The notes: generated by a model from the sequence alone, not told the origin. 44,887 nt of DNA from JALZHR01 sp036389695 (GCA_036389695.1 DASVWG010000484.1:1-44887), one strand, 5' to 3'. Counted from the first letter of the stretch, positions 1 through 9,041 are shown. Translations and numbers: made by a program.

Positions 1-801
1 GAAAATATAACCGTTTTGCTCGGCGCTGTAGCCGAAGCGAAAAATCGTGTAAAGCACAAAGGCGTAAGTCATTATCGAAAACGCCGTGACCAGAAAAAAG
101 TAAATCGCCGTCAGCGTTCCGAAACGCGCTTCGCGCAAGGATTCGAAAAGCTCGACCAGACGATTTCGGCGTTTTTCGGTTTCTTCAAACGAACCTTTTT
201 TCACTGTTTCGGGCAGAATAAAATACAGCAGCATCGCGTTGACGAAAGACAAAGCGGCGGCGAACAGAAACGGAACCTGTATGCCGTAACGGCTCAAAAT
301 TCCGCCGATTGCCGGTCCGAAAATAAATCCGAGACCGAACGTCGCGCCGAAAAGTCCCATTCCTTTCGCCCGGTTTTCGCGCGTCGTGACATCCGCGATA
401 TAGGCTTGCGCGGTCGAAAGATTTCCGCCCGTGATGCCGGCGATAATGCGCCCGGCGAAAACCATCCAGAGCGCGAACGCAAAACCGATAAATACGTAAC
501 CGAGCGCCGAGCCGAGCAGGGAAAAAAACAAAATCGGACGCCGCCCGTATTTATCAGAGAGACTGCCCAAAATCGGCGAGAAAATAAACTGCATCAAGCT
601 GTAGGAAGCGAAAAGCAGCCCGATGTCGAAAGGCGTGGCGCGAAAGGCTTCGCCCTCGACGTAATACGGAAGCGCCGGAATCACGATGCCGAAACCGATG
701 AGGTCGATAAAAACCGTTATGAAAATAATAAGGAGCGGTTTGGTGAAAAACTTCTCGCTTTCCGCGGCGTTGATTTTTTCGGCAGAGTTATCTTCGCGCA
801 T
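1..801 (-). CDS. MFS transporter, TetA-like (C-terminus beyond window)
   Basis: The minus strand is open from an ATG at 801 to the window edge, giving the first 267 residues of an integral membrane transporter. After a short polar tail the protein enters TM1 (about residues 22-48). The MFS motif A lies in the loop between TM2 and TM3 (residues 79-88, G-S-L-S-D-K-Y-G-R-R), followed by further hydrophobic helices with Gly-rich stretches such as GGILSRYG. This arrangement is typical of 12-TM drug:H+ antiporters of the TetA/MdtG type. Substrate cannot be read from the sequence. The gene diverges from the M61 peptidase across about 97 bp. A long plus-strand ORF over the same DNA is an antisense shadow. 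Confidence 0.88.
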   Translation of the reverse strand, partial: MREDNSAEKINAAESEKFFTKPLLIIFITVFIDLIGFGIVIPALPYYVEGEAFRATPFDIGLLFASYSLMQFIFSPILGSLSDKYGRRPILFFSLLGSALGYVFIGFAFALWMVFAGRIIAGITGGNLSTAQAYIADVTTRENRAKGMGLFGATFGLGFIFGPAIGGILSRYGIQVPFLFAAALSFVNAMLLYFILPETVKKGSFEETEKRRNRLVELFESLREARFGTLTAIYFFLVTAFSIMTYAFVLYTIFRFGYSAEQNGYIF

Positions 802-898
802 TAAAAATTTAAATTTACAGCCTTTACTGCTCAGATTTTTGTTTTGTAGTAAGATAACAAAATTAAAACATAACATCATTACGGAGTTTGCCAAAGCA

Positions 899-2767
899 AT
901 GAAATCAGGAACTAACGCGAAGATTATTTTAGTTTTAATCTGTGCCATTATTTTTTCTATGAATCAGGAAACAAGCGCGCAACGGAAGAAAACCAAACCG
1001 AAAAAAACAACCGTCATAACGAAGATGGAAACCGTTCCGGTTTTGCCGGAAATCAGCTACACGGTCTCGATGTCGAAGCCGTGGACGCATCTTCTGGAAG
1101 TCGAAATGCGTCTGAAATCTGCGGCGATGCCGGAAAAGGCGGAAATTCTGATGCCGGTCTGGACGCCCGGCAGTTATCTCATTCGCGAATACGCGCGGCA
1201 CGTGCAGGATTTTGCCGCGCGGGACGCGGGCGGCAGCGTTCTCGCATGGCAGAAGACGAATAAAAATACGTGGCAGATTGATGCGAAAGGCGCGGGCGAG
1301 CTGGTCGTGACTTATAAAGTTTACGCCAACGAATTGACGGTTCGCACGAATGAGCTGAACGACGAGCACGCCTTTTTTACGCCCGCCGCGCTGCTTATGT
1401 ATCCGAAAGACGCTTTGGGCGCGCCTTCGACGGTGAAAGTTTTGCCGTTCGGCACGTGGAAAATCGCGACCGGCTTGCCGAAAGTCGCCGGACAGGAAAA
1501 CACTTTTCGGGCGGAAAATTTCGATATTCTTTTCGATTCGCCGTTTGAAGTCGCCGATTTTGCCGAGACGACTTTCGACGTGCGCGGGCGACCGCATCGT
1601 TTCGTGATTACCGGCGAAGGCAATTACGATTTGGCGAAAATCGCCCGCGATACGGCGAAAATCGTCGAGGAAGGCGCGAAGATTTTCGGCGAGATTCCTT
1701 ATAACGATTACACTTTTATTTTAAATTTGCGCGGCGGCGGCGGTCTGGAACATCTTAATTCGACGGCGCTGCAATGGAATAAATTCGGCTTTAAACCCGA
1801 ATCGCGCTACACGGATTTTCTGACGCTCGTCGCGCACGAACATTTTCACGCGTGGAACGTCAAGCGCCTGCGCCCCGACGCACTCGGTCCGTTTGATTAC
1901 AACAACGAAAACTACACCAAATTGCTCTGGGTTGCCGAAGGCGGCACGGCTTATTACGAAAGCCTGCTCGTCGAGCGCGCCGGTTTGATTTCCGACAAGG
2001 ATTTTCTGAGCGGCAAAGCGTCGCAGATTCAGAATCTGCAAAACCGTCCCGGACGCTTTCAAACCAGCGTCGAAGAAGCGAGCTTTGACGCGTGGATTAA
2101 ATATTACCGGGCTGACGAAAACGCCGTCAACAATCAGATTTCGTATTACGACAAGGGCGAGCTCGTCAACTTCTTGCTCGACATAGAGATTCGCGCGGCG
2201 TCGAACGGCACGAAATCTCTGGACGACGTGATGCGCCATTTGTATAACGAATTTTACAAGAAAAACAAAAATTACACGCCGGAAGACTACCAGAAAATTT
2301 CGGAAATGATGGCGGGCAAATCTTTGAACGACTTTTTCTCGAAATACGTGCGCGGGCGCGAAGAAATCGATTACAACTCGATTTTAAAAGGCATCGGCTT
2401 GCAGCTGACGACCAGCGGACGCCCGCAGCCTTATCTGGGCGCAAACCTTTCGCAGCAGGGCGAGCGCCTGATGGTGACTTCGATTCCGTCCGACACGCCC
2501 GCTTACGAGCAGGGCTTAAACACGAGCGACCAAATCATCGCCGTCGACGGCTATCGCGCCAGCCAGCAGTTTTTGCAGTCTTATCTGGGCGAGAAAAAAG
2601 TCGGCGATAAAATCAGGCTGACGGTTTTTCGCTTCGACGAAATGAGAGACATCGAAATCACGCTCGGCGCAACCCGTCCGCAGAATTACAAAATCGTCGC
2701 CGTCGAAAACCCGACCGACGCGCAGAAGGCTTTGTATAAAGCCTATTTGGGTGCTGATTTGAAGTGA
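899..2767 (+). CDS. M61 family (glycyl aminopeptidase-like) peptidase with PDZ domain
   Basis: This is a 622-residue exported zinc peptidase. The ATG at 899 follows an ACGGAG Shine-Dalgarno and starts a Sec signal peptide (MKSGTNAKIILVLICAI, cleavage near TSAQ). The open frame extends further upstream, but there it overlaps the divergent MFS gene. An N-terminal beta domain precedes the gluzincin motif H313-E-H-F-H317, and the downstream W-V-A-E-G-G-T-x-Y-Y segment carries the third zinc ligand, as in M61. The C-terminus (about 500-590, LGANLSQQGERLMVTSIP) is a PDZ domain, the usual M61 architecture. It probably trims periplasmic peptides. The xisH start codon follows the stop by one base, so the two may be co-transcribed. 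Confidence 0.93.
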   Translation: MKSGTNAKIILVLICAIIFSMNQETSAQRKKTKPKKTTVITKMETVPVLPEISYTVSMSKPWTHLLEVEMRLKSAAMPEKAEILMPVWTPGSYLIREYARHVQDFAARDAGGSVLAWQKTNKNTWQIDAKGAGELVVTYKVYANELTVRTNELNDEHAFFTPAALLMYPKDALGAPSTVKVLPFGTWKIATGLPKVAGQENTFRAENFDILFDSPFEVADFAETTFDVRGRPHRFVITGEGNYDLAKIARDTAKIVEEGAKIFGEIPYNDYTFILNLRGGGGLEHLNSTALQWNKFGFKPESRYTDFLTLVAHEHFHAWNVKRLRPDALGPFDYNNENYTKLLWVAEGGTAYYESLLVERAGLISDKDFLSGKASQIQNLQNRPGRFQTSVEEASFDAWIKYYRADENAVNNQISYYDKGELVNFLLDIEIRAASNGTKSLDDVMRHLYNEFYKKNKNYTPEDYQKISEMMAGKSLNDFFSKYVRGREEIDYNSILKGIGLQLTTSGRPQPYLGANLSQQGERLMVTSIPSDTPAYEQGLNTSDQIIAVDGYRASQQFLQSYLGEKKVGDKIRLTVFRFDEMRDIEITLGATRPQNYKIVAVENPTDAQKALYKAYLGADLK

Positions 2768-2768
2768 A

Positions 2769-3164
2769 ATGCCGCGCCAGGATGCATACCATAATGCAGT
2801 CAGAGCAGCGTTAATTAAAGATGGCTGGACGATAACGCACGACCCGTTTGTCATTCGGCTTGAAGATGTTAAATTTTACATTGACTTGGCGGCGGAAAAG
2901 GAAGGAAAAATCGCTATCGAGGTTAAAGTCTTCGGCGGAATTTCCTTCCTTAATGAATTTGAAAAGGCACTTGGTCAATACTTGATTTACCGTCAGTTTC
3001 TCGGCGACCTTTTTCCCGAGCGCGTTCTTTTTCTCGCTGTTTCGCTTGAAATTTTTGAAGAATCTTTTTTGCTGCCTTCGATTCAAGCGGTAATCAGTAA
3101 ACAGGAAATAAAACTTTTGATTTTTGATGCGGCGACTGAGGAGATAGTCAAATGGATAGAATAG
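2769..3164 (+). CDS. xisH: XisH family protein (PD-(D/E)XK nuclease fold)
   Basis: The 131-residue protein has the family's diagnostic N-terminus (MPRQDAYHNAVRAALIKDGW) and a core with an Asp in FYIDLAAEK followed by the E-x-K of IAIEVKVF, as in PD-(D/E)XK nucleases. XisH was named as a factor controlling excision of the fdxN element in Anabaena. Isolated xisH-xisI pairs are common in cyanobacteria and other phyla, and their role there is unknown. Here it starts one base after the M61 stop and overlaps xisI by 13 bp, so translation is probably coupled. It is visibly more AT-rich than the M61 gene, which suggests separate acquisition. No recombinase gene or element border is present. Confidence 0.9.
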   Translation: MPRQDAYHNAVRAALIKDGWTITHDPFVIRLEDVKFYIDLAAEKEGKIAIEVKVFGGISFLNEFEKALGQYLIYRQFLGDLFPERVLFLAVSLEIFEESFLLPSIQAVISKQEIKLLIFDAATEEIVKWIE

Positions 3165-3490
3165 AGCAATATCGACGAATTCTGGAAAATACCGTCAAGC
3201 GTCACGCGGAGTTTCAACCTGCCAATGGGAAAATCGAGACGCACGCCGTCTGTGACCGTGAAAACGACGAATATATGGTCGTTGATTCTGGCTGGAACGA
3301 AAAAGGTCGGCGGATTTACGATGTCGTTTTGCATTTTCGTCTTCAGAACGGAACCGTTTACATCGAGCGCGACAACACGGATTCGGAAATCGCCCGCGAA
3401 CTGATTGAAAACGGCTTGAATCGCGAAGACATTATTCTGGCTTTTAACGCCGCGCCGTTTCAAAAACTAAGCGATTTAATCGCGGCATGA
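3152..3490 (+). CDS. xisI: XisI family protein
   Basis: The 112-residue cytoplasmic protein carries the XisI hallmarks: the start MDRIEQYRRILENTVKRHAE, the central strand Y-M-V-V-D-S-G-W, the segment RIYDVVLHFRLQNGTVYIE, and a C-terminal helix with NGLNREDIILAF. XisI is the constant partner of XisH and the two probably form a complex. Its biochemical activity is not established. The ATG lies inside the last codons of xisH, and its stop overlaps an in-frame ATG of the next frame (ATGA at 3487). The pair is therefore inserted without spacing into a row of otherwise unrelated exported proteins. Confidence 0.9.
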   Translation: MDRIEQYRRILENTVKRHAEFQPANGKIETHAVCDRENDEYMVVDSGWNEKGRRIYDVVLHFRLQNGTVYIERDNTDSEIARELIENGLNREDIILAFNAAPFQKLSDLIAA

Positions 3491-3513
3491 GGGAAGTGAA
3501 ATCAAAGTTAAAT

Positions 3514-4803
3514 ATGAATTCACAACAAGGATTAAAATTTTTGGCGGGCTTGATTTTAATCTCGCTTTTATCAATTACGTCTTGCCAGCGCAGTATTTTT
3601 CAATCGCCGACGGTTGCGCCGGCGAGTTTGCGCGACGTTCCGGCTTTGAAGCTGAATTTCAGGTTTGAGCCGGACGTTCCGCCGCCGTCTGCGGCGAGTC
3701 AGCAGCAACAGCAGGCGAATGAGGAGCGGATTCAGTCTGTGCAGACCGATTTCGACACGAACCGACCGCAGGAAGTTTTGGACAAAACCATTGCTTCGCC
3801 GGACAAAAAACGCGTTTTAGCGGTTTATCATAAGACGGAAGATTTGCAGGCGGAATTTCGGCTGGATATGTATTCGGCGGACGGCAGGCTTTTGCGAAAA
3901 ATCACGCCGAACGGGTTGGCGGTTCATTTTCCCGACACGGTCGTCTGGTCGCCCGATTCAAACAATGTCGCGTTTGTCGGGATGATTCGCGTCGGCAATC
4001 AAGCGGCGAGCGCGACGCCGACGCCCGCATTGTCTGAGCCGACGCCCGCCGAGGCGAATACGAATGTCGAAGGCGAAACGAACGCGAATGCGAACGTCGC
4101 CGCCACGCCGTCGGCTGCAATGCCGGAAGCGCCCGCGGTTTTGACGTTTCGCACCGAGCAGATTTACATTTGCGGCGCGGACGGCGGCGATTTAAAGCCG
4201 ATTACGCAAAACGAAGGCTTGATTTATTTTTATTTCGCGTGGTCGCCGGACAGCGCCGCGCTGGCGACTCTGGCGGCGACGATTCGCGAATGGCAGTTTG
4301 GAAATATGCAGGCTGAGCAGCGGATGGAAATGTTTATTCCGTCGGGCAGACCGCGCCTGGTGGAAAAAACCGGCAGAATCCGTCTGCTGGACGATAATCT
4401 GACGAAGGTTCAGCCCGTGTGGTCGCCCGATTCCGCCAAAGTCGCGGTCGCGTTTGATAAAGACGTGCGGATTTACGACGCCCTCGGCGACGCGCCGACG
4501 CAAGCCGCGATTCCGCTGAAAAACGCGCTGCTGCTTTCCTCGCAAAAATTCGACGACGATTTGCGCGCCAGAGAACAGGGCGCAAACGCGCAGCCGGCAA
4601 ACGCGAATAAGGAAATCAACACGCTGCCCGACGAAAATATGCTCGTTTCGTTCAACCCGATTACCGAGCTGGAATGGACCGAGCCGGGCATGCTTTACGT
4701 GCAGACCGGCTACATCCGCGAGATGAAAAACACGGCGGACAGCGCGCGCAGCTATCTGCGCTGGCACCGTCTGATTTTCAGCCCGCAGCCGATAGCTTTA
4801 TAA
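3514..4803 (+). CDS. TolB/WD40-like beta-propeller lipoprotein
   Basis: An exported lipoprotein of about 429 residues. Starting at ATG 3514 gives a compact lipoprotein signal ending in a lipobox (LLSITSC, Cys 24). An upstream in-frame ATG at 3487 overlaps the xisI stop and is also possible. The mature part contains at least three WSPDS blade motifs (around residues 145, 245 and 305), the signature of TolB/DPP-type propellers. An Ala/Thr/Asn/Pro-rich low-complexity linker (about 165-205) and a second Ala/Asn-rich stretch near 360 interrupt the blades. It probably acts as a periplasmic scaffold or binding protein. No enzyme motif is visible. A purine-rich AAAAGG leads into the next gene 16 bp downstream. 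Confidence 0.82.
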   Translation: MNSQQGLKFLAGLILISLLSITSCQRSIFQSPTVAPASLRDVPALKLNFRFEPDVPPPSAASQQQQQANEERIQSVQTDFDTNRPQEVLDKTIASPDKKRVLAVYHKTEDLQAEFRLDMYSADGRLLRKITPNGLAVHFPDTVVWSPDSNNVAFVGMIRVGNQAASATPTPALSEPTPAEANTNVEGETNANANVAATPSAAMPEAPAVLTFRTEQIYICGADGGDLKPITQNEGLIYFYFAWSPDSAALATLAATIREWQFGNMQAEQRMEMFIPSGRPRLVEKTGRIRLLDDNLTKVQPVWSPDSAKVAVAFDKDVRIYDALGDAPTQAAIPLKNALLLSSQKFDDDLRAREQGANAQPANANKEINTLPDENMLVSFNPITELEWTEPGMLYVQTGYIREMKNTADSARSYLRWHRLIFSPQPIAL

Positions 4804-4819
4804 AAAAAGGAAAACCGAA

Positions 4820-5365
4820 ATGATTTACAACAGTGTTGCCGAAATTTTTGATTCGATTGACGAAACGAGACGGAAATTAACCGCTGCGGTTTCAAATCTA
4901 TCCGATAATGAATTAAATTTTCGTCCCGCCGAAAACAGCTGGACGGTTGCCGAACTGGTCGAACACGTCGCCAAAACCGAAGCGGGAATTGTGCCGCTCG
5001 TTTTTCGCCTGCTCAAAAATGCCGAAGCCGACGGCGTGCAATCCGACGGCACGATAAATCCGCCGATTTCGCTTGCCGAACAGCACGAAAAGGCGCGCAC
5101 GACAAAGTTTCAGGCGCCGGAAATGATTCGCCCCGAAGGCACGGCGAGCGTTTCAGAATCTCTGGCGAAGCTCGCCGAATCGCGCGAAACTATCAGCAAT
5201 CTGCGCGCGCGGCTCGAAGCCGTCGATTTATCAAACACGGTTTTTCCGCATCCGGCTTTCGGCAAATTAAATCTCTATCAATGGCTGGCTTTTATCGGTC
5301 TGCACGAAGGACGCCATCTGGAACAAATCGAGAAAATCCTCGGTGAGGTGCGCGAATCAAATTAA
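4820..5365 (+). CDS. DinB family (four-helix metal-binding) protein
   Basis: A 181-residue cytoplasmic protein with the DinB/YfiT four-helix bundle pattern. The helix WTVAELVEHVAKTE supplies the first metal-ligand His (H49). The C-terminal helix IGLHEGRHLEQIEKIL gives H162 and H166, completing the usual three-His site. The motif FRPAENSWTVAELV is typical of the DinB_2 subfamily. Members include thiol-S-transferases and many uncharacterised stress proteins, so the substrate here is unknown. The start ATG at 4820 follows AAAAGGAAAA. It is the last protein gene before the tRNA and probably shares the upstream transcript. Confidence 0.88.
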   Translation: MIYNSVAEIFDSIDETRRKLTAAVSNLSDNELNFRPAENSWTVAELVEHVAKTEAGIVPLVFRLLKNAEADGVQSDGTINPPISLAEQHEKARTTKFQAPEMIRPEGTASVSESLAKLAESRETISNLRARLEAVDLSNTVFPHPAFGKLNLYQWLAFIGLHEGRHLEQIEKILGEVRESN

Positions 5366-5370
5366 GCGGT

Positions 5371-5399
5371 TTGCCAGCCTAAAAACTTTCTACTAAACT
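5371..5399 (+). promoter_or_regulatory. Sigma70-type promoter of the intron-containing tRNA
   Basis: TTGCCA (5371-5376) and TAAACT (5394-5399) are separated by exactly 17 bp. The tRNA 5' end lies 11 bp after the -10 hexamer. This fits a vegetative promoter producing a very short 5' leader. It is called from sequence only. Confidence 0.6.
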
Positions 5400-5410
5400 A
5401 TTTCCTGTTT

Positions 5411-5730
<320 letters not shown>

Positions 5731-5744
5731 TTTTTCGATAAATC

Positions 5745-5773
5745 AGAGTCGCTTTTACGAGCGGCTCTTTTTT
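5745..5773 (+). terminator. Intrinsic terminator of the tRNA gene
   Basis: AGAGTCGC pairs with GCGGCTCT around an 8-nt loop and is followed by six T's (5768-5773), starting 15 bp after the tRNA 3' end. Confidence 0.82.
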
Positions 5774-5786
5774 ATTATGAAGCAGT

Positions 5787-5877
5787 GGCGGAAACGCGAC
5801 AGTTATGGAGCGTGTTTTAATTTAGCTTCTCTAATCTCTGAGCTTGAGACACGCTCCATAACTGTCGCGTTTCCGCC
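5787..5877. repeat. Long palindromic element, copy A
   Basis: The 29-bp arms (5787-5815 and 5849-5877) are perfectly complementary around a 33-nt core. The arm contains GGCGGAAACGCGACAG and ends ATGGAGCGTGT. Related copies lie at 27546-27638 and 43455-43572, always between genes. It fills most of the space between the tRNA terminator and the peptidase leader. Confidence 0.9.
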
Positions 5878-5929
5878 TTAATCGCAAAAAATAAAAAATT
5901 CGTCGTCGTTTCTTATTCGGTTATCGGAT

Positions 5930-6036
5930 TGGGCAATCGTTATCTGTAGCCGAAGGACAAACGCGCTGGCGGCTAGAAAAATTAATCAGCCGCGCGGCTG
6001 TAAGCCCATTATTGCAGAATAAAATTTTTTGGAGGA
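5930..6036 (+). promoter_or_regulatory. Structured 5' leader of the cysteine peptidase gene
   Basis: Nested helices can form: TGGGC/GCCCA (5930-5934 with 6004-6008), AGCCG/CGGCT (5948-5952 with 5995-5999), and GCGGCT/AGCCGC (5969-5974 with 5988-5993). A competing fold pairs 5948-5952 with 5970-5974 and frees the self-complementary AGCCGCGCGGCT (5988-5999). The GGAGGA ribosome site is at 6031. This suggests a switch or attenuator, but I do not recognise a known riboswitch class. Confidence 0.4.
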
Positions 6037-6044
6037 ATTTATAA

Positions 6045-6563
6045 GTGCCGGATAGTTTTAAACATAATGTCTCTTTATTGGGCGCGGGGCAGGCGACGAA
6101 AAAGCAGTGCTGGTATGCGTCTTTTAGAATGATTACGAAACTGAGCAAACAGGCGGTCAAAGATAAATTGGTCGGCGGCGGCATCGATTTTGACGACGCG
6201 ATGGCAAACGGTTTGCTCGACACCGATTATCAGAAAGCCGCCAACGCGCTCGATTTGGAAACGTGGTCGGGCGAGAAATTTAAGCAGGCGCCGGGATTTT
6301 TTGACATCGGTTTGACGGACGGCGCGGAAGCTTTCATCGAACTGTTGAAAGTAAGACCTTTATGGGTTTCGCGATTTATCGAGCAAGGCAGTTATCACGC
6401 GGTCGTCGCCGTCGGCTATAACGACGACGGCAAAGGCTATATTATTTTTAACAACCCGTATCCGGGACCCGATAACGCGATAGAAGACGCGACAATGCCC
6501 GCCAATATTTTCGTCAAACACATTACCAGCGCCAAAGGTTCCGTGATGCGCGCGAAATCGTAA
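6045..6563 (+). CDS. Papain-like cysteine peptidase (C39/C70-like)
   Basis: A 172-residue protein with an apparent Cys-His-Asn triad: C22 in KKQCWYASFRM, H118 in GSYHAVVAVGY, and N136 or N137 in IIFNNPYPG. The order and spacing match the small papain-like fold of bacterial C39-like and AvrRpt2-type (C70) peptidases. There is no signal peptide or membrane segment, so it acts in the cytosol or leaves by another secretion route. The start is GTG at 6045, eight bases after a strong GGAGGA. It stands alone behind a structured leader. Its substrate is unknown. The short length, without propeptide or transporter domain, suggests a stand-alone peptidase or effector. Confidence 0.78.
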   Translation: MPDSFKHNVSLLGAGQATKKQCWYASFRMITKLSKQAVKDKLVGGGIDFDDAMANGLLDTDYQKAANALDLETWSGEKFKQAPGFFDIGLTDGAEAFIELLKVRPLWVSRFIEQGSYHAVVAVGYNDDGKGYIIFNNPYPGPDNAIEDATMPANIFVKHITSAKGSVMRAKS

Positions 6564-6600
6564 ACGGTCAGGTTTTAAACGCTGGCAGCTTATCGAAGCA

Positions 6601-6633
6601 AATAAAAAAAGCCCGTCTTTTCAGACGGGCTTT
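6601..6633 (-). terminator. Intrinsic terminator (bidirectional hairpin)
   Basis: AAAGCCCGTC and GACGGGCTTT form a 10-bp stem around TTTTCA. On the minus strand it is followed by seven T's, giving a strong terminator for the histidine kinase transcript. On the plus strand it may also stop the peptidase transcript. Confidence 0.8.
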
Positions 6634-6764
6634 AAGCTATTCTGTATTAAACATCGGAGGAGAAAATTCCGTATATTCACATTTAATCACGCCGCCGAAA
6701 ATAAAAAGTTGCAAAAAATTTCGCAAATTATTTCTGCGCCCGCAAATCGTTCAGGAAACTACGT

Positions 6765-9032
6765 TTAGCGAGTTTCCCATTGCGACAGGCTCGCAATCAC
6801 CGCCGCCAGTTCAGCCGGCTCGACCGGTTTCGGGACGTGCGTCTGAAATCCGGCGGAGAGCGCCTGCATACGGTCTTCGATTCGGGTGTAAGCCGTCAGT
6901 GCGATTGCCGGAATCGGCTTCTGACCATCGGCTTTTTCCTTTTCGCGTATCTTTCGGATTAAATCGTAACCGTCTTGTTCGGGCATCCCGACGTCGCTGA
7001 CCAGAATGTGCGGGTCAAAATCTTCCAGCATCAGGAGCGCTTCCTTTGCCGATGCCGCCGCCCGCACCTGCGCCTGACATTGATTCAGCACGAAAGTCAG
7101 CATCTCGCGCGCGTCGATTTCGTCGTCGACGACGAGAATGCGAAGCCCTTCAAGCTGCGGCGGGCAATTAAAGGCGATTTTCGCGCTGCTCAATTGCGAG
7201 TGAAAAGCTTCCTCTCTTTCCTCGAAAGATTGATTATGAACAATCGCCAGCGGCAGCCGCACGGTAAAAGTCGAGCCCTGATTTTCGCCCGGGCTGGACG
7301 CGGCGACCGTGCCGCCGTGCATTTCGACCAGTTGACGCACAATCGCCAAGCCTAATCCGAGACCGCCGAAGCGTCGCGCAATCGAAGAATCGCCTTGCCG
7401 GAAACGCTCGAAAACGTACGGCAAAAAATCCGGCGCGATGCCTTGTCCCGTGTCGCTGATGGAAATTTCGACGTGCGAATTTACTCTTTCCAGACGCACC
7501 TGTATGCGCCCGTTTTTCGGCGTAAATTTCACGGCGTTGGAAACTAAATTCCACACCACCTGCTGAAGACGGTCGGCGTCGCCCGCCACCGGGCTGGCTT
7601 TCGGGTCGAGCAGCATCTGCAAACGGATGCCTTTCGCTTCCGCCGCCGGGCGAGCCGATTCGATTGCCGCCTCGATAATGCCTTCCAGCTCGACGATGCG
7701 AATGTCCAGCCGCAATTTGCCGGAAATAATTCGCGAAATGTCCAGCAAATCTTCGATAATCTGCGTCTGCGCGCGCGTGTTGCGGTCAATCGTTTCCAGC
7801 GCGCGGGCAGCCTGCGGCTCGTCGAGCATTCCCGACCTGAGCATTCGAACCCAGCCGGTTATCGAAGTCAGCGGCGTGCGCAGCTCGTGCGAGACGGTCG
7901 CCAGAAATTCGTCTTTCAGGCGGTTTGCTTCTTTGGCATCTTCCAGCAGGCGCGCGTTGTCTTGCGCGATTTTTTCAGCTTTCGCGCGCTCGCGCTGCGC
8001 TTCTTCAAAAAGCCTCGCGTTGTCCATCGCGACCGCCGCCTGCGCCGCCATGCCTTCGACGATGCGCTCGTCGCGCTCGCTGAAAATTCCGGCTTTTTCG
8101 TGTCCGAAAAACAGACCGCCCATCACCTCGCCCGAGCGCGAGACGACCGGCACGGCTAAATAACTCGTGACCGGCAGATGACCTTTCGGCATCCCGTAAT
8201 AAGGCTCGTTTTTGCCGTAACGCGCGTCCGCGTGAACGTCGGCGATGCGCACGGTTCCTTCGCCGCGAAAAGTCGGACCGAAAAGCGCGGTCGCGCGCGG
8301 CATCGGGAAATTGGAAAATTTTTCCGCCGCGACGCCGGAAAGCGTGTAAAGCATATAGCTCGCGCCTTCTTCGTCCAAAACGTTATAGAAAAACGCGCCG
8401 AACTGCGCGCCGGTCAGTTCGGTCGCCGCGTCGGTCACGGCTTGCACGATTTTTTGCAGGCTCAGTTCGGCGGAGATTATCTGCCCGATGCGCCGCAGCG
8501 TTTCGCTTTCCTCGCGCGCTTCCTTTTCGGCGGTTAAAAGCTTTTCTTTTTCCTGCGCCGCCGTTTCGCGCTCGCGCTCGATTTGTTTTTCGCGCGTGAT
8601 GTCGCGGACTTCGATAATCGTGCCGACGGTTTTTCCGTTTTCGCGAATCGGGCTGGCGGTAAACGAAACCGGATAAAATGTTCCGTCGCGGCGGACGAAA
8701 ATTTCCTCGCCCTGCTCCTGATTGTTTTGGGGAAACACGCGGTCAATCGGGCATTCTTCGAGCGGATAAGGGCTGCCGTCAGGTCGCGTGTGATGAATGT
8801 AGCTATGCAGCGGATGACCTTCCAGTTCGGCAAAGGAATAACCCGTCAGGCGCTCCGCCGCCGGATTCATAAAAACGCAGTGCTGCCGCTCGTCCATTAT
8901 AAATATCGCGAGCGTGGCATTATTGGCAATCGCCTGTAATTGCCGTCGATAATAATCCTCGTTTTTCCCGTTGGATGCCGGAATCGATTCTTCCCGCGAC
9001 GGCTGGTTCGCGGATTGAGCCTCTAGCGTCAT
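6765..9032 (-). CDS. Hybrid sensor histidine kinase/response regulator (PAS-GAF-HisKA-HATPase-REC)
   Basis: A 755-residue cytoplasmic sensor kinase without TM segments. The order is a PAS domain (about 30-148, with NPAAERLTGYS and a PAC tail), a short coiled coil, a GAF domain (about 185-340), and HisKA with the H-box SHELRTPLTS (H382). The HATPase follows (about 485-605) with an N-box (NLVSNAVKFTP), a G1 box (DTGQGIAP) and a G2 box (GLGLGLAIV). A C-terminal receiver (630-755) carries acidic VVDDE and the phospho-acceptor D680 in SDVGMPEQDG. The start follows GGGAGGG. No HPt or output-domain gene is adjacent, so its phosphorelay partner is encoded elsewhere. The ligand of the PAS/GAF modules is unknown. 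Confidence 0.95.
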   Translation of the reverse strand: MTLEAQSANQPSREESIPASNGKNEDYYRRQLQAIANNATLAIFIMDERQHCVFMNPAAERLTGYSFAELEGHPLHSYIHHTRPDGSPYPLEECPIDRVFPQNNQEQGEEIFVRRDGTFYPVSFTASPIRENGKTVGTIIEVRDITREKQIERERETAAQEKEKLLTAEKEAREESETLRRIGQIISAELSLQKIVQAVTDAATELTGAQFGAFFYNVLDEEGASYMLYTLSGVAAEKFSNFPMPRATALFGPTFRGEGTVRIADVHADARYGKNEPYYGMPKGHLPVTSYLAVPVVSRSGEVMGGLFFGHEKAGIFSERDERIVEGMAAQAAVAMDNARLFEEAQRERAKAEKIAQDNARLLEDAKEANRLKDEFLATVSHELRTPLTSITGWVRMLRSGMLDEPQAARALETIDRNTRAQTQIIEDLLDISRIISGKLRLDIRIVELEGIIEAAIESARPAAEAKGIRLQMLLDPKASPVAGDADRLQQVVWNLVSNAVKFTPKNGRIQVRLERVNSHVEISISDTGQGIAPDFLPYVFERFRQGDSSIARRFGGLGLGLAIVRQLVEMHGGTVAASSPGENQGSTFTVRLPLAIVHNQSFEEREEAFHSQLSSAKIAFNCPPQLEGLRILVVDDEIDAREMLTFVLNQCQAQVRAAASAKEALLMLEDFDPHILVSDVGMPEQDGYDLIRKIREKEKADGQKPIPAIALTAYTRIEDRMQALSAGFQTHVPKPVEPAELAAVIASLSQWETR

Positions 9033-9041
9033 AACCCTCCC

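Noticed and set aside
16..804. Long plus-strand ORF (262 codons) at the left edge
   Set aside because: Its product is basic and low in hydrophobic structure, while the opposite strand encodes a clear MFS transporter with motif A. It is an antisense shadow.
2769..3490. XisHI as marker of an excisable element here
   Set aside because: No site-specific recombinase, no flanking direct repeats and no interrupted gene are visible.
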